Positions 8,297 through 20,872 are shown, counted from the stretch's first letter. The stretch: 64,000 bases of DNA from Afipia sp. P52-10 (GCF_000516555.1 NZ_AZSJ01000003.1:1751584-1815583), one strand, 5' to 3'. The notes: a model not told the origin generated them from the letters alone. Numbers and translations are program-made.

Positions 8297-9145
8297 ATGC
8301 AGGCATTGATGCAGGGCAAGCGCGGCTTGATCATGGGCGTCGCCAACGATCATTCGATCGCATGGGGCATTGCGAAGACCCTCGCTGCGCAGGGCGCGGA
8401 GCTCGCCTTCACTTACCAGGGCGCGGCCCTGGGCAAGCGCGTCCGTCCGCTCGCGCAATCGGTCAACTCCGACACCATCCTGTCCTGTGACGTCGAGGAT
8501 ATCGCCTCGGTCGATGCCGTGTTCGAGCAATTGCGCGCCAAGTGGGGCCGGCTCGATTTCCTCGTGCATGCGATCGGCTTTTCGGATCGCAACGAGCTGA
8601 AGGGGCGTTATGCCGACACCACGCGGGAGAACTTCTCCCGGACCATGGTGATCTCGTGCTTCTCCTTCACGGAAGTCGCAAAGCGCGCCGCTGAGCTGAT
8701 GCCGGAGAGCGGCGGCTCGCTGCTGACGCTCACCTACGCCGGTTCGCAGCGGGTGATGCCGAATTACAATGTCATGGGCCTGGCGAAGGCTGCGCTCGAG
8801 GCGTCGGTGCGTTATCTCGCCAACGATTTCGGACCGCGCGGCATCCGCGTCAACGCGATCTCTGCGGGCCCGGTCCGCACGCTTGCCGGCGCGGGGATTT
8901 CCGATGCGCGCTACATGTTCTCGTTCCAGAAGCGGCATACGCCGTTGCGGCGGACGGTGACGATCGACGAGGTCGGCAATTCGGCGCTGTATCTGCTGTC
9001 GGATCTGTCGAGCGGCGTCACCGGCGACATTCACTATGTCGATTCCGGCTACAACATCATCTCGATGCCGCGGGCCGAGGCGCTGAAGCTGATCGACGAG
9101 GCGGAGTCGGCCGCGGAATCCGATCCGTCCACCACCGGCAAATAG
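8297..9145 (+). CDS. fabI: enoyl-ACP reductase (NADH) FabI
   Basis: Last reductive step of fatty acid elongation; a divergent SDR that is the target of triclosan-type inhibitors. The 282-aa protein has the altered cofactor motif GVANDHSIAWGIA, the active-site Tyr in LTYAGSQRVMPNYNVMGLAK with the Tyr-x6-Lys spacing, and GIRVNAISAGPVRTLAG followed by the flexible substrate loop. ATG 8297 is chosen because GGAAGG lies 5 nt upstream; the GTG at 8291 is inside that site. It is third in the fabA-fabB-fabI run and convergent with the GST gene. Confidence 0.95.
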   Translation: MQALMQGKRGLIMGVANDHSIAWGIAKTLAAQGAELAFTYQGAALGKRVRPLAQSVNSDTILSCDVEDIASVDAVFEQLRAKWGRLDFLVHAIGFSDRNELKGRYADTTRENFSRTMVISCFSFTEVAKRAAELMPESGGSLLTLTYAGSQRVMPNYNVMGLAKAALEASVRYLANDFGPRGIRVNAISAGPVRTLAGAGISDARYMFSFQKRHTPLRRTVTIDEVGNSALYLLSDLSSGVTGDIHYVDSGYNIISMPRAEALKLIDEAESAAESDPSTTGK

Positions 9146-9311
9146 GTATTCACGGCTCCGGCCAAGAGCCGGCGGAAGGCCGCGGCAGGCCTTGCGGTAT
9201 CAAGCCTGCGGTATGATGTGCCGTTCTGCGTTTCACTGGCCCGTTCGGCACGAGCTTGGAGCCGTGGGCGCGCCTTCTTGGACAGACGCGCCGCTCAGGT
9301 ACGGCTCATGC

Positions 9312-9908
9312 TCAGCCGTTGGCGATCGCCGTCGCGCGCTGGAAGGCCGGTCGGGCCGCGCAGCGATCGATGTAGCGGTCGAATGACGGACGTGTTGGCA
9401 CCATCTTGAACGCGCGCACCGCGTAGTTCAGGCCTGAGCCGATCACGACGTCAGCGGCGGAGAAGCTGTCGCCGAGCAGCCACGGGCCGGTCTCCACGGC
9501 GCGGTCGAGCACGTCGAAGACCTGCGCCGCGTCGCCCCAACCGGCCGTGCTGGTCGGCACCTGAATCTTGGTAAAGAGCTGAATGATGGCGGGCTCGATG
9601 CAGGCCGGAGCGAAGAATAGCCAATAGAGATATTTGGCGCGGCGCGGATCATCGACGGGTGGGGCAAGATTCGCTTGCGGGTAACGATCCGCGACGTAGG
9701 CGCAAATGGCGGCTGCCTCGCCCATTGCAGCATCGCCATCCTGCAGCGCAGGCACTTTGCCCATGGGGTTGATAGCGAGAAACTCCGGCTTCTTCTGCGC
9801 GCCCGTCGAGATGTCGGTCAGCACCCGCTCATAGGGTTGGCCGGTCTCTTCCATCAGCCAGAGGGTTGTGAACGCGCGCGAGCGCGGCGACCAGTAGAGT
9901 TTCATCAT
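9312..9908 (-). CDS. glutathione S-transferase family protein
   Basis: A 198-aa GST with an N-terminal thioredoxin-fold domain (MKLYWSPRSRAFTTLWLMEETG, then NPMGKVPALQDGD with the cis-Pro Val-Pro and EAAAICAYVADRYP carrying the glutathione-binding Glu) and an all-helical C-terminal domain (about 85-198) including GDSFSAADVVIGSGL. The first-turn Ser of SPRSRA is the likely catalytic residue. The start overlaps the stop of the upstream GNAT gene (ATGA), so the two are translationally coupled. Substrate unknown. Confidence 0.88.
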   Translation of the reverse strand: MMKLYWSPRSRAFTTLWLMEETGQPYERVLTDISTGAQKKPEFLAINPMGKVPALQDGDAAMGEAAAICAYVADRYPQANLAPPVDDPRRAKYLYWLFFAPACIEPAIIQLFTKIQVPTSTAGWGDAAQVFDVLDRAVETGPWLLGDSFSAADVVIGSGLNYAVRAFKMVPTRPSFDRYIDRCAARPAFQRATAIANG

Positions 9909-10366
9909 GCGCGGGACTCCTTCCTCCAGCGATAGTATCGCATCATCAGACCGCTTTGCGGATGCATCTCTTCCTTTTCGAGGACGAAGCCTTCACGCTC
10001 GTACCAGCGCCACGCCTTGCCGTTCAGGCTGGCGCAGCGCAGCCAGATTTCGTCGGGGAGACGTTTGCGGGTAAATTCGAGGAGCATTTTGCCAATTCCG
10101 CGGCCGTGATGCTCCGGCGCGACGAAGAGTTGATCGAGATAGCTGTCGCGGGGCCGGAAGGCGAGCATGGCCGCAATCCGTCCGCCATCGTCGGCGACGT
10201 AGAGGCTCCAGCCGGCAGCCATCTCGCGTGGGATGCGGGCCCGGTTCTCGGCGAGCATGGCCGCGCTGGCGGGTTCGATTCCGACCGACGCCCAGCTCTC
10301 CGTCCAGATCCGGGCAATCGTCTCATAGTCGTCTTCCTGCGCCTCGCGGATCGTCACGGCCGGCAT
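9905..10366 (-). CDS. GNAT family N-acetyltransferase
   Basis: A 153-aa acetyl-CoA-dependent N-acetyltransferase. It opens with VTIREAQEDDYETIARIW, and has DQLFVAPEHHGRGIGKMLLEF, the acetyl-CoA pyrophosphate loop (R/Q-x-x-G-x-G/A form HGRGIG), then a C-terminal LNGKAWRWYEREGFV strand-helix typical of the fold. It is the first gene of a two-gene unit with the GST, overlapping by four bases. The target amine is not known. Confidence 0.85.
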   Translation of the reverse strand: MPAVTIREAQEDDYETIARIWTESWASVGIEPASAAMLAENRARIPREMAAGWSLYVADDGGRIAAMLAFRPRDSYLDQLFVAPEHHGRGIGKMLLEFTRKRLPDEIWLRCASLNGKAWRWYEREGFVLEKEEMHPQSGLMMRYYRWRKESRA

Positions 10367-10712
10367 CGCAAACTCCCTTCAAATCGATTCAACATCGGCG
10401 AATCAGTGCATCCAATAGGCGTCATGGTGATGTCATCTGCAGAGCTGGGGCCAGACGCTGCGCTCGCACAATGCAAAACATGCCTGCCATGCCGGCTTCA
10501 AATCCGGTCGGGCGCAGGCATCGTAGGACATGCGATTTCGCTTGAAGAATAAGATGCTTGAAAGTCGTGCGTGGGCGGAGCGCTTGTCATTTTCGCGGCG
10601 TCGGCCAGCGCGACTGTTGTGAACTCAGGCGTGATGGCGTTGTCAGGTCCTGCGGCAAGGTGTCATGATGCCATTAGCCCGAAGCATGGGCCGGGAAAGG
10701 GGAGATATTCAG
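10367..10712. other. GNAT-aqpZ divergent intergenic region
   Basis: About 345 nt between divergent genes. No convincing coding frame, RNA gene or repeat was recognised. The right end carries AAAGGGGAGAT, the ribosome binding region of aqpZ. Confidence 0.5.
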
Positions 10713-11384
10713 ATGTCGAAGGAGCTGGGTGCGGAGTTTGTGGGGACGTTCTCGCTGGTCACGGCGGTTTGCGGCGCGGCATTGTTCTCCGCGCCGAGCG
10801 CTGGACTGGTCGCCGTCGCCTTCGCCGTGGGGTTGTCGGTGCTGGCGATGGCTTACGCGCTAGGGCCGATTTCCGGTGGTCATTTCAACCCGGCGGTCAC
10901 GCTCGGGCTGGTCGCTGCTGGCCGTTTCAGCGCCGGTAAGGCTCTGCCCTACATCATCGCCCAGGTGCTCGGCGGTGTGGCGGCGGCGGCGGTGTTCTAC
11001 GTGATCCTGCAGGGTGCGCCGGCGGCGGGTAAGTGGAATACGTTCCTGGCGGTGTCCAACACCTATGGCGGTTCGGGCTTCAGCTTGCTCAGCGCCGGCC
11101 TGATCGAAGTCGTGATCACTGCGCTGTTTCTGGTGGTGATCGTCGGGTCGACCTCGGAGAAGGCTCCCGCGGGCTTTGCGCCGATCGCGATCGGCCTCGC
11201 GCTGGTGCTGTTTCACCTGGTCTCGATTCCGGTGTCGAACGCGTCGCTGAACCCGGCCCGTTCCACCGCGACGGCGATCTTCGGTGGCGAGGTCGCGCTG
11301 CAGTCGCTGTGGCTGTACTGGGTCGCGCCGATCGTCGGCGGCCTCATTGGCGGCCTGATCGGCAAGGCGTTCTCTGCGAAATAA
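10713..11384 (+). CDS. aqpZ: aquaporin Z
   Basis: Inner-membrane water channel of the MIP family, 223 aa, six membrane helices plus two half-helices. Both NPA signatures are present: GGHFNPAVTLG and ASLNPARSTA; the Arg after the second NPA belongs to the selectivity filter. The N terminus MSKELGAEFVGTF is classical for AqpZ. ATG 10713 follows AAAGGGGAGATATTCAG. It stands alone in front of a strong bidirectional terminator that separates it from pnp on the other strand. Confidence 0.93.
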   Translation: MSKELGAEFVGTFSLVTAVCGAALFSAPSAGLVAVAFAVGLSVLAMAYALGPISGGHFNPAVTLGLVAAGRFSAGKALPYIIAQVLGGVAAAAVFYVILQGAPAAGKWNTFLAVSNTYGGSGFSLLSAGLIEVVITALFLVVIVGSTSEKAPAGFAPIAIGLALVLFHLVSIPVSNASLNPARSTATAIFGGEVALQSLWLYWVAPIVGGLIGGLIGKAFSAK

Positions 11385-11405
11385 GCGAGAGCGTCGCAGA
11401 CGCGG

Positions 11406-11436
11406 AAAGGGCGGCCTTGCGGGCCGCCCTTTTTGT
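11406..11436. terminator. bidirectional rho-independent terminator between aqpZ and pnp
   Basis: AAAGGGCGGCC (11406-11416), loop TTGCG, GGCCGCCCTTT (11422-11432): an 11-bp perfect stem with a T-run on the plus side and an A-run on the other. It can end both the aqpZ transcript and the long minus-strand operon that finishes with pnp. Confidence 0.9.
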
Positions 11437-11467
11437 TTGCGCAGATCGCTGTTTGCCGCGGCTTGGA

Positions 11468-13606
11468 TTACTCGGCCGCCGGCTCGACCTTCGGCTTGGC
11501 TTCCAGGTCCTCGCCGGTGGTCTGATCGACCGCCTTCATCGACAGCCGGGTCTTGCCCCGGTCATCGAAGCCGAGCAGCTTGACCTTCACCTTGTCGCCT
11601 TCCTTGACGACATCGGAGGTCTTCTGCACGCGGTTTGCCGCGAGCTGGCTGATATGGACGAGGCCGTCCTTGGCGCCGAAGAAGTTCACGAATGCGCCGA
11701 ACTCCATCACCTTGACGACGGTGCCTTCGTAGATGTGGCCAACTTCCGGGTCGGAAGCGATCGACTTGATCCAGTTGATCGCCGCCTTGATCGACTCGCC
11801 GGAGGCGGAGGCGACCTTGACCGTGCCGTCGTCCTCAATGTTGATCTTGGCGCCGGTCTTCTCGACGATCTCGCGGATCACCTTGCCGCCAGTGCCGATC
11901 ACTTCACGGATCTTGTCGGTGGCGATCTGGAACACCTCGATGCGCGGCGCATGCTCGCCCAGTTCGGCGCGGGCGGTGGTCAGCGCCTTGGCCATTTCGC
12001 CGAGGATGTGCATGCGGCCGTCCTTCGCCTGGCCCAGCGCGACCTTCATGATCTCCTCAGTGATGCCGGCGATCTTGATGTCCATCTGCAGCGAGGTGAT
12101 GCCCTTCTCGGTGCCCGCCACCTTAAAGTCCATGTCGCCGAGATGATCCTCGTCACCGAGGATGTCGGACAGCACGGCGTAGCGCTCACCTTCCAGGATC
12201 AGGCCCATCGCGATGCCTGCAGTCGGCCGCTTCAGCGGCACGCCCGCGTCCATCAGCGACAGCGATGAACCGCAGACGGTCGCCATCGACGAGGAACCGT
12301 TCGATTCGGTGATCTCCGAGACAACGCGCAGCGTGTACGGGAACTCGTGGTGCGGCGGCAGGACCGGACGAATGGCCCGCCACGCCAGCTTGCCGTGCCC
12401 GATCTCGCGGCGCTTGGTGCCGCCGAGGCGGCCGGTCTCGCCAACGGAGTAGGGCGGGAAGTTATAGTGCAGCAGGAACGTCTCTTTGTACGTGCCGGCG
12501 AGCGAGTCGACATACTGCTCGTCTTCGCCGGTACCCAGCGTGGTGACCACCAGCGCTTGCGTCTCGCCGCGGGTGAACAGGGCGGAGCCATGCGCGCGGG
12601 GGAGGACGCCGGCTTCGGCGACGATGTTGCGGACGGTCTTCAGATCGCGGCCGTCGATACGCTTGCCGGTATCGAGAATGTTCCAGCGAACGATCTTCGC
12701 TTCGAGCTCCTTGAACACACCGGCGACGCGCAGCTTGTCGAAGCGCGGCTCGGCGCCGTCGGGGAAGAAGTGGGCCATCACCTTGGCCTTCGCGGCATCG
12801 ACCGCCGCGTAACGCTGCTGCTTGACCGGGATCGCGTAGGCGGCGCGCAGGTCCTGTTCGGCGATGCCGAGCATTTCCTTCTCGATCTCGCTGTTGTCGA
12901 GGGTCTTGAGCTCGCGCGGCTCCTTCGCGGCCTTCTCGGCGAGTTTGATGATCGCATCGATCACCGGCTGGAAGTGGCGGTGGCCGAACATCACGGCGCC
13001 GAGCATCACCTCTTCCGGCAGCTCTTTCGCTTCCGATTCGACCATCAGCACCGCGTTGTTGGTGCCGGCGACGACGAGATCGAGCTGGGTCTCGTTCATC
13101 TCGTCCAGGGTCGGATTGAGGACGTATTCGTTGTTGATGAAGCCGACGCGGGCTGCGCCGATCGGGCCCATGAACGGCGCGCCGGATAGGGTCAGTGCAG
13201 CCGAGGCCGCGACCATCGCCAGCACGTCGGGATCGGTCTCCATGTCGTGCGACAGGGTGGTGACGATCACCTGGGTTTCGTTGCGCCAGCCGTCCGCGAA
13301 CAGCGGGCGGATCGGACGGTCAATCAGACGCGAAACCAGCGTCTCCTTTTCGGTGGGGCGACCTTCGCGCTTGAAGTAACCGCCGGGGATGCGGCCTGCC
13401 GCGTAAGCCTTCTCTTGATAGTCGACAGTCAGGGGGAGGAAGTCGACGCCCTCTCTCGCCTGCTTCGCGGCGACGACGGTCGCGAGCACGATGGTCTCGC
13501 CGTAGGTCGCCATAACTGCGCCATCTGCCTGGCGCGCGATCTTTCCCGTTTCAAGCTTGAGGGGACGTCCACCCCAATCCAGTTCTACCGAGTGAATATC
13601 GAACAT
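11468..13606 (-). CDS. pnp: polyribonucleotide nucleotidyltransferase (PNPase)
   Basis: Phosphorolytic 3'-5' exoribonuclease, core of the RNA degradosome, 712 aa. Domains in order: first RNase PH domain (about 10-145), helical linker (about 150-230), second RNase PH domain (about 325-460; [29 protein letters not shown]), a KH domain ([21 protein letters not shown]) and a C-terminal S1 domain ([17 protein letters not shown]). It starts [16 protein letters not shown] at ATG 13606. It lies downstream of rpsO with a 361-nt structured leader, the arrangement that in E. coli supports RNase III/PNPase autoregulation; that this happens here is inference. Confidence 0.97.
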   Translation of the reverse strand: MFDIHSVELDWGGRPLKLETGKIARQADGAVMATYGETIVLATVVAAKQAREGVDFLPLTVDYQEKAYAAGRIPGGYFKREGRPTEKETLVSRLIDRPIRPLFADGWRNETQVIVTTLSHDMETDPDVLAMVAASAALTLSGAPFMGPIGAARVGFINNEYVLNPTLDEMNETQLDLVVAGTNNAVLMVESEAKELPEEVMLGAVMFGHRHFQPVIDAIIKLAEKAAKEPRELKTLDNSEIEKEMLGIAEQDLRAAYAIPVKQQRYAAVDAAKAKVMAHFFPDGAEPRFDKLRVAGVFKELEAKIVRWNILDTGKRIDGRDLKTVRNIVAEAGVLPRAHGSALFTRGETQALVVTTLGTGEDEQYVDSLAGTYKETFLLHYNFPPYSVGETGRLGGTKRREIGHGKLAWRAIRPVLPPHHEFPYTLRVVSEITESNGSSSMATVCGSSLSLMDAGVPLKRPTAGIAMGLILEGERYAVLSDILGDEDHLGDMDFKVAGTEKGITSLQMDIKIAGITEEIMKVALGQAKDGRMHILGEMAKALTTARAELGEHAPRIEVFQIATDKIREVIGTGGKVIREIVEKTGAKINIEDDGTVKVASASGESIKAAINWIKSIASDPEVGHIYEGTVVKVMEFGAFVNFFGAKDGLVHISQLAANRVQKTSDVVKEGDKVKVKLLGFDDRGKTRLSMKAVDQTTGEDLEAKPKVEPAAE

Positions 13607-13737
13607 TGCGTCTTTCTCTCATCATGGCTCCGCGAAAAGCACGAAAGCCATGAGCAAGACGGCAAAGTGCTGACCTCGATCGCGTCGTGAGATCAGAACT
13701 TGGCGATCCTGCCATGGCTTTCTTCCCTCGCGGAAGA

Positions 13738-13778
13738 TGCGGACGTCTTCGTCCGCACGAGACGGGTATCCTCCCGTC
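13738..13778 (-). promoter_or_regulatory. two adjacent hairpins in the pnp leader
   Basis: Stem 1 is TGCGGACG (13738-13745), loop TCTT, CGTCCGCA (13750-13757). Stem 2 is GACGGG (13761-13766) with CCCGTC (13773-13778). They sit 130-170 nt upstream of pnp in the transcribed orientation. By analogy with enterobacterial pnp leaders they could be RNase III targets. Confidence 0.55.
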
Positions 13779-13930
13779 GTTGCCCGATTGCCGTATTGCG
13801 ATCGGGCGCAAACTGCGGGCCAAACGTACGACCCGCTAAGCTGAAGCCCGGCCCGCTCTCTGCAAGGGCCAGGACTGTCGCCGGTCTTCAAAGTCGGCCG
13901 CTTCATGAACCGGAAACGGCCGGAATCGAC

Positions 13931-13961
13931 ACGGCGCGCAAGCTGCTCGCATGCGCGCCGT
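13931..13961 (-). terminator. hairpin immediately after rpsO
   Basis: ACGGCGCGCA (13931-13940) and TGCGCGCCGT (13952-13961) form a perfect 10-bp stem with an 11-nt loop, 7 nt beyond the rpsO stop. There is no T-run on the minus strand, so it is more likely a 3'-end stabiliser or processing site than a complete terminator. Confidence 0.5.
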
Positions 13962-13967
13962 CAAACG

Positions 13968-14237
13968 TCAGCGGCGGATGTTGAGCCGCTCGATCAGTGC
14001 CTTATAACGCGCCTCGTCCGTACGCTTCAGGTAATCGAGCAGCGAACGGCGGGTGGACACGAGCTTCAGAAGACCCCGGCGCGAATGGTTGTCCTTCGTG
14101 TGGGTCTTAAAGTGCTCGGTGAGGTTGGTGATGCGTTCCGAGAGGATCGCAACCTGGACTTCCGGAGAGCCGGTGTCGCCGGCCTTCGTCGCATTCGTCT
14201 TGATGACTTCCGCTTTACGCTTTGCGGTAATCGACAT
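13968..14237 (-). CDS. rpsO: 30S ribosomal protein S15
   Basis: Primary 16S rRNA-binding protein of the small-subunit platform. The 89-aa sequence ([20 protein letters not shown] at the start, [20 protein letters not shown] at the end) shows the S15 signature [22 protein letters not shown] with its conserved HxxDxxSRRGL. ATG 14237 gives exactly the family's 89 residues. It follows truB with only 2 nt between stop and start, so it is part of the rimP-to-rpsO operon. Confidence 0.97.
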   Translation of the reverse strand: MSITAKRKAEVIKTNATKAGDTGSPEVQVAILSERITNLTEHFKTHTKDNHSRRGLLKLVSTRRSLLDYLKRTDEARYKALIERLNIRR

Positions 14238-14239
14238 CG

Positions 14240-15331
14240 TCAAACACCTTCTTCATCTTGTCGGAGCGGACTGGCGACCAGCCCGTTCAGGTTGAACACG
14301 CGCTTGGGGATGAGTTCGCCATTGTCGATTTCGGCGAGGGCGAGAAGCCTGCCGCCGACGGTGACATAGACTGTGCCGCTCGAATTGGGCGCATCCCTTC
14401 CGCGCAACAAAACGGCCTGGCCCCGGTGGAGCCTTGCCGCATCAGCCCGTGTGACGGCCAGTGCCGGGATGTCGTCCAGCGCGGTCTCAACGGGCAATAG
14501 CGCGTCGGCGAGGTTCCCCTCACCGGACGCGGCTCTATGACACACTGCTTCCAGTTCTTCCAGTGGAATCATGTCCCGCTCGTCGAACGGGCCGCAGGCG
14601 GTCCGTCGCAGGGCGCTGACATGGCCATAGGTTCCGAGTAGCCGGCCCATGTCGCGGGCGAGCGAGCGGACATAGGTTCCCTTGCCGCATTCGGCCTCGA
14701 ACACCGCGTGATCGCTATCCGGTTGGTCCGTAAGGGTTAATTCGTAGATCTCGACCGGGCGGGGCTGCAGTTCGACGACTTCGCCATCGCGGGCAAGGTC
14801 ATAGGCCCGCTCGCCCTGGATCTTGATCGCCGAGTAGCGCGGCGGGATCTGCTCGATGGTTCCCATGAAGCGCGGCAGCAGGGCAAGGATCGCCTCGGCG
14901 GTGGGGCGTTCGTCGCTGGTGGCGACCACCCGTCCTTCCGAATCGTCGGTATCGCGCTCTTCGCCCCAGCGCACCGTGAAGCGGTAGCGCTTGCGGCCGT
15001 CCATCACGAACGGAACGGTCTTGGTGGCCTCGCCCATGGCCACCGGCAGGCCACCGGAGGCGAGCGGGTCGAGCGTGCCGGCGTGGCCTGCGCGCTTGGC
15101 GGAGAACAGCCGTTTGATCACCGCGACCGCGTGGGTGGAGGTCATGCCGACCGGCTTGTCGAGGATCACCCAGCCGTGCACGTCGCGCTTGTCGCGCTTC
15201 GGCCGGTTGTGCCGGCCGCCGCCGCGGCGCTCCGCGCGGTCGCCACGGTCGATCGCGTCGCCGGAATTTTTTTCATCAAAGCCGTCGGCTGCGGCGGCGA
15301 TGGTGTCGTGTTGAGCGGTCACGTCGGTCAC
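14240..15331 (-). CDS. truB: tRNA pseudouridine(55) synthase
   Basis: Converts U55 of the tRNA T-loop to pseudouridine. The 363-aa protein contains [18 protein letters not shown] and the catalytic Asp in [18 protein letters not shown]; the C-terminal part (about 290-363) resembles a PUA-like tail. An extra charged, Arg/Gly-rich N-terminal stretch of about 50 residues precedes the domain. It starts with GTG at 15331, inside the rbfA stop (GTGA overlap), implying translational coupling. An internal start nearer residue 50 cannot be excluded. Confidence 0.95.
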   Translation of the reverse strand: MTDVTAQHDTIAAAADGFDEKNSGDAIDRGDRAERRGGGRHNRPKRDKRDVHGWVILDKPVGMTSTHAVAVIKRLFSAKRAGHAGTLDPLASGGLPVAMGEATKTVPFVMDGRKRYRFTVRWGEERDTDDSEGRVVATSDERPTAEAILALLPRFMGTIEQIPPRYSAIKIQGERAYDLARDGEVVELQPRPVEIYELTLTDQPDSDHAVFEAECGKGTYVRSLARDMGRLLGTYGHVSALRRTACGPFDERDMIPLEELEAVCHRAASGEGNLADALLPVETALDDIPALAVTRADAARLHRGQAVLLRGRDAPNSSGTVYVTVGGRLLALAEIDNGELIPKRVFNLNGLVASPLRQDEEGV

Positions 15332-15750
15332 GTCTCGTCGGAAGGGTTGTTGAGGTCTCTTTGCACCGCAGGCGTTCTCAATAATTTCTCGATCCGTTCC
15401 GCTTCGTCGAATCGCTCGTCGGCGCGGAAGCGGATGTCAGGTGCAAATTTCAGGTTAACGCGATGGGCGATCTCGCCGCGGAGGAATTTCTTGTTCCGCT
15501 CGAGCGCTGCGACCACGTCGTCCACGGCACCGCCGCCGAGTGGCATGACGTAGATGGTCGCGAGTTTCAGGTCCGCGGTCATGCGCACTTCGGGAATGGT
15601 GATCAGGTGGCCTTCGAGCACGGGATCATGCACGTTGCCCTGCGCGAGGACTTCGGAAATGGCGTGCCGCACCAGTTCGCCGACGCGCAACTGCCGTTGC
15701 GAGCCGCTCGGCGACGAACTCTGTGTCTTGCCGCGTTGATGACGAGGCAT
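15328..15750 (-). CDS. rbfA: 30S ribosome-binding factor A
   Basis: Cold-shock KH-like protein needed for late 30S maturation and 16S 5'-end processing. Hallmarks in the 140-aa product are [17 protein letters not shown], the [19 protein letters not shown] strand and [23 protein letters not shown] at the C terminus. ATG 15750 gives MPRHQRG, followed by a short Ser/Gln-rich tail usual in rhizobial RbfA. The stop overlaps the truB GTG; infB lies 145 nt upstream across a repeat-like intergenic stretch. Confidence 0.95.
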   Translation of the reverse strand: MPRHQRGKTQSSSPSGSQRQLRVGELVRHAISEVLAQGNVHDPVLEGHLITIPEVRMTADLKLATIYVMPLGGGAVDDVVAALERNKKFLRGEIAHRVNLKFAPDIRFRADERFDEAERIEKLLRTPAVQRDLNNPSDET

Positions 15751-15771
15751 GATTGCAAATCCCATTGCCCC

Positions 15772-15857
15772 GGTCACCCGCGAAAGCGGATGATCCGGCG
15801 GTCGTTACGTTCGATAGAAACCGGGTTACCGGGTGTCCCGCCTGCGCGGGACACGAC
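15772..15857. repeat. intergenic palindromic repeat-like element between infB and rbfA
   Basis: Contains GTGTCCCGC (15833-15841), loop CTGC, GCGGGACAC (15846-15854), a perfect 9-bp stem, preceded by an imperfect GGTCACCCGC-GAAA-GCGG stem from 15772. The pattern matches dispersed Rhizobiales palindromes (from memory) and would place two hairpins in the infB-rbfA mRNA spacer. Confidence 0.5.
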
Positions 15858-15895
15858 AGTTCAATTCAATCCAGAGCGCGATGTGAGATTTGGAC

Positions 15896-18518
<2,623 letters not shown>

Positions 18519-18526
<8 letters not shown>

Positions 18527-19250
18527 CCAGAAGTCCTAAATCTTGCCGGGCTGTTCCTGCCCGAGTCTTTCTACCCAAGGGGGCCTTGCTACCTGAATTT
18601 TCGTTTGCCGTCTCGCTCAGCGCATTGGCCCGGAACCGGGCGAGGGCCTCACAGCGGGACAGGAAAGTCTTGCCGGCCGTGCCAGCAAGCAGCGCTGCAT
18701 GTATCACATTTGCCCGGCCGAGTGCCAAATCCAATTCAGCAGAGGTGAGGGCCGTGATGATCGGGAAACCGGGCGTTTCCCGGTCGATCATGCCGTCGAG
18801 CTTGCGGATTCCATCAGCCGCGCCGTCGGCGGCGTGGATCAGGGCGATCGCGTTGCCGCGCTTCAGCGCGTTTTCGACTTTTGCGAAGCCGGAAACCACC
18901 TGTTTCGCCTTGGCGGCGATGGCGAGCGCCTCGACAGCGGCACGAACCATCAGCCGTTCGGTATCGTCAGCGAGGGCGGGCTGCGCGGGAATGTCGCGCT
19001 TGAAGCCCTTGCTGAAAACGCCGCGTTTGGCAGCTTCCGCCACCGCCCTATGCGATGCGGTCAGCCAAAGCCCGCGGCCGGGAAGCTTACGCCGCAGATC
19101 GGCTATGACCTGGCCGGATGGCGCAACGACGAAGCGGATCAGTTCGTCGATTGGGCGAACCTGCCGCGTGAGCGCGCACATCCGCACCGTCCCGGGCTTT
19201 GAAGCCTTCGGGCCGTCATCGAGATGGGCCTCGTCCACGCTGGCAAGCAT
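18519..19250 (-). CDS. ylxR: YlxR family (DUF448) RNA-binding protein with L7Ae-like C-terminal domain
   Basis: Product of the conserved gene between nusA and infB. Residues about 20-95 form the YlxR domain, with [19 protein letters not shown] and [11 protein letters not shown]. Residues about 105-200 resemble an L7Ae/L30e-type fold ([33 protein letters not shown]). The tail is basic (RKTRAG). YlxR has been linked to RNase P and nucleoid functions in Firmicutes; its role in alphaproteobacteria is not settled. It begins 15 nt after nusA and overlaps infB. Confidence 0.9.
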
Positions 19251-19265
19251 TCCCTTGGCATCTCC

Positions 19266-20870
19266 TTATGCCGTTGCTTCGGGGGCTTCGGCGTCAGCCG
19301 GAGCATCCTTGGCGATATCGGTCTCGGTGATCCAGCCCGCGGCAAGCCGTGCCTGCATGATCAACGCTTCCGCATCCTCCTTGGTCAGCTCGAAGCCTTC
19401 GAGAATGCCGGCCTGCCGGATATTCTCGCCGTCCTTGCGCTCGTTCCAGCCGAGCAGATCGTCGGTAGCGCAGCCGGCGAGATCCTCGACGGTCTTGATA
19501 TCGTTCTCGCCGAACTTGACCAGCATCTTCGAGGTGACGCCGGGCACGTCCTTCACCGCATCCTCGACGCCCAGTTCCTTGCGGCGGGCTTCGAGCTCGG
19601 CTTCCTGCTGCTCCAGGTATTCCTTCGCGCGCGACTGCAGCTCGGCCGCAGTTTCCTCATCGAAACCTTCGATTCCGGCGAGGTCGCGGATATCGACCAG
19701 AGCGAGTTCCTCGACCGACGAGAAACCTTCCGACGCCAGAAGCTGTCCGACCACCTCGTCGACGTTCAGCGCTTCCATGAAGACGCGGGTCGAGTTCTCG
19801 AAGTCGGCCTGACGGCGCTCGGATTCTTCCTGCTCGGTGAGGATATCGATGTCCCAGCCGGTCAATTGCGAGGCGAGACGAACGTTCTGACCGCGCCGGC
19901 CGATCGCAAGAGACAGTTGGGTATCCGGGACCACGACTTCAATACGTTCGCGGTCTTCGTCGAGCACGACCTTGGCGACTTCCGCTGGCGCCAGCGCGTT
20001 GACGACAAAGGTGGCGATATCCGGCGACCACGGAATGATGTCGATCTTTTCGCCCTGCAGTTCGTTCACCACCGCCTGCACGCGCGAGCCGCGCATGCCG
20101 ACGCAGGCGCCGACCGGGTCGACCGAGGAATCGCGGGAAATCACGCCGATCTTGGCGCGCGAGCCGGGGTCGCGGGCGACCGCCTTGATCTCGACGATGC
20201 CGTCATAGATTTCCGGCACCTCCTGCGCGAACAGCTTGGCCATGAACTGCGGGTGCGTGCGTGACAGGAAGATCTGCGGACCGCGGGTCTCGCGGCGAAC
20301 GTCGAACACGAAGGCGCGCACGCGATCGCCGTTGCGGAACATCTCGCGCGGCAGCATCTCGTCGCGACGGATGATCGCCTCGCCACGGCCGAGATCGACG
20401 ATCACGCTGCCGTATTCGACACGCTTGACGGTGCCGTTGACGATGTCGCCGATGCGATCCTTGAACTCCTGGTATTGCCGGTCACGCTCGGCCTCGCGCA
20501 CCTTCTGCACGATCACCTGCTTGGCGGACTGGGCGGCAATGCGGCCATACTCCAGCGGCGGCAGGGTGTCGGCGATGGTGTCGCCGACCTGCGCGCCGGG
20601 GTTCAGCTTGCGGGCGTCTTCCACCGCGATCTGGTTCGCGGGATTCTCCACCTGCTCGACCACCAGCATATGCCGCGACAGCCGCAACTCGCCTTTCTTG
20701 GCATCGATTTCGGCATGTACGTCGGTCTCGCTGCCGTAGCGGGCGCGGGCGGCCTTGGCGATGGCGTCTTCCATCGCGGAGATGACGATGCTGCGATCGA
20801 TCGACTTCTCGCGCGCGACGGCGTCGGCGATCTGCAGCAATTCAAGCTTGTTGGCGCTGACAGCGGCCAT
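19266..20870 (-). CDS. nusA: transcription termination/antitermination factor NusA
   Basis: RNA polymerase-associated factor controlling pausing, termination and rRNA antitermination; 534 aa. Domains: N-terminal RNAP-binding region (ELLQIADAVAREKSID, about 1-125), S1 (IVNGTVKRVEYGSVIVDLG, about 135-200), KH1 (IGVISRDSSVDPVGACVGMRG) and KH2 (LSLAIGRRGQNVRLASQLTG), then helix-hairpin-helix repeats (FSSVEELALVDIRDLAGIEG) and an acidic Ala-rich end. It starts 2 nt after the rimP stop. The operon leader holds an intrinsic terminator-like attenuator on which NusA could act. Confidence 0.96.
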   Translation of the reverse strand: MAAVSANKLELLQIADAVAREKSIDRSIVISAMEDAIAKAARARYGSETDVHAEIDAKKGELRLSRHMLVVEQVENPANQIAVEDARKLNPGAQVGDTIADTLPPLEYGRIAAQSAKQVIVQKVREAERDRQYQEFKDRIGDIVNGTVKRVEYGSVIVDLGRGEAIIRRDEMLPREMFRNGDRVRAFVFDVRRETRGPQIFLSRTHPQFMAKLFAQEVPEIYDGIVEIKAVARDPGSRAKIGVISRDSSVDPVGACVGMRGSRVQAVVNELQGEKIDIIPWSPDIATFVVNALAPAEVAKVVLDEDRERIEVVVPDTQLSLAIGRRGQNVRLASQLTGWDIDILTEQEESERRQADFENSTRVFMEALNVDEVVGQLLASEGFSSVEELALVDIRDLAGIEGFDEETAAELQSRAKEYLEQQEAELEARRKELGVEDAVKDVPGVTSKMLVKFGENDIKTVEDLAGCATDDLLGWNERKDGENIRQAGILEGFELTKEDAEALIMQARLAAGWITETDIAKDAPADAEAPEATA

Positions 20871-20872
20871 GG

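Larger units (their letters stand above)
13607..13967. other. rpsO-pnp intergenic region / structured pnp leader
   Basis: 361 nt without a convincing gene. Reading on the minus strand it contains a GC-rich hairpin just after rpsO, two adjacent hairpins in mid-leader, and a long-range 10-bp inverted repeat (CATGGCTTTC 13713-13722 with GAAAGCCATG 13643-13652) near the pnp start. Confidence 0.7.
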
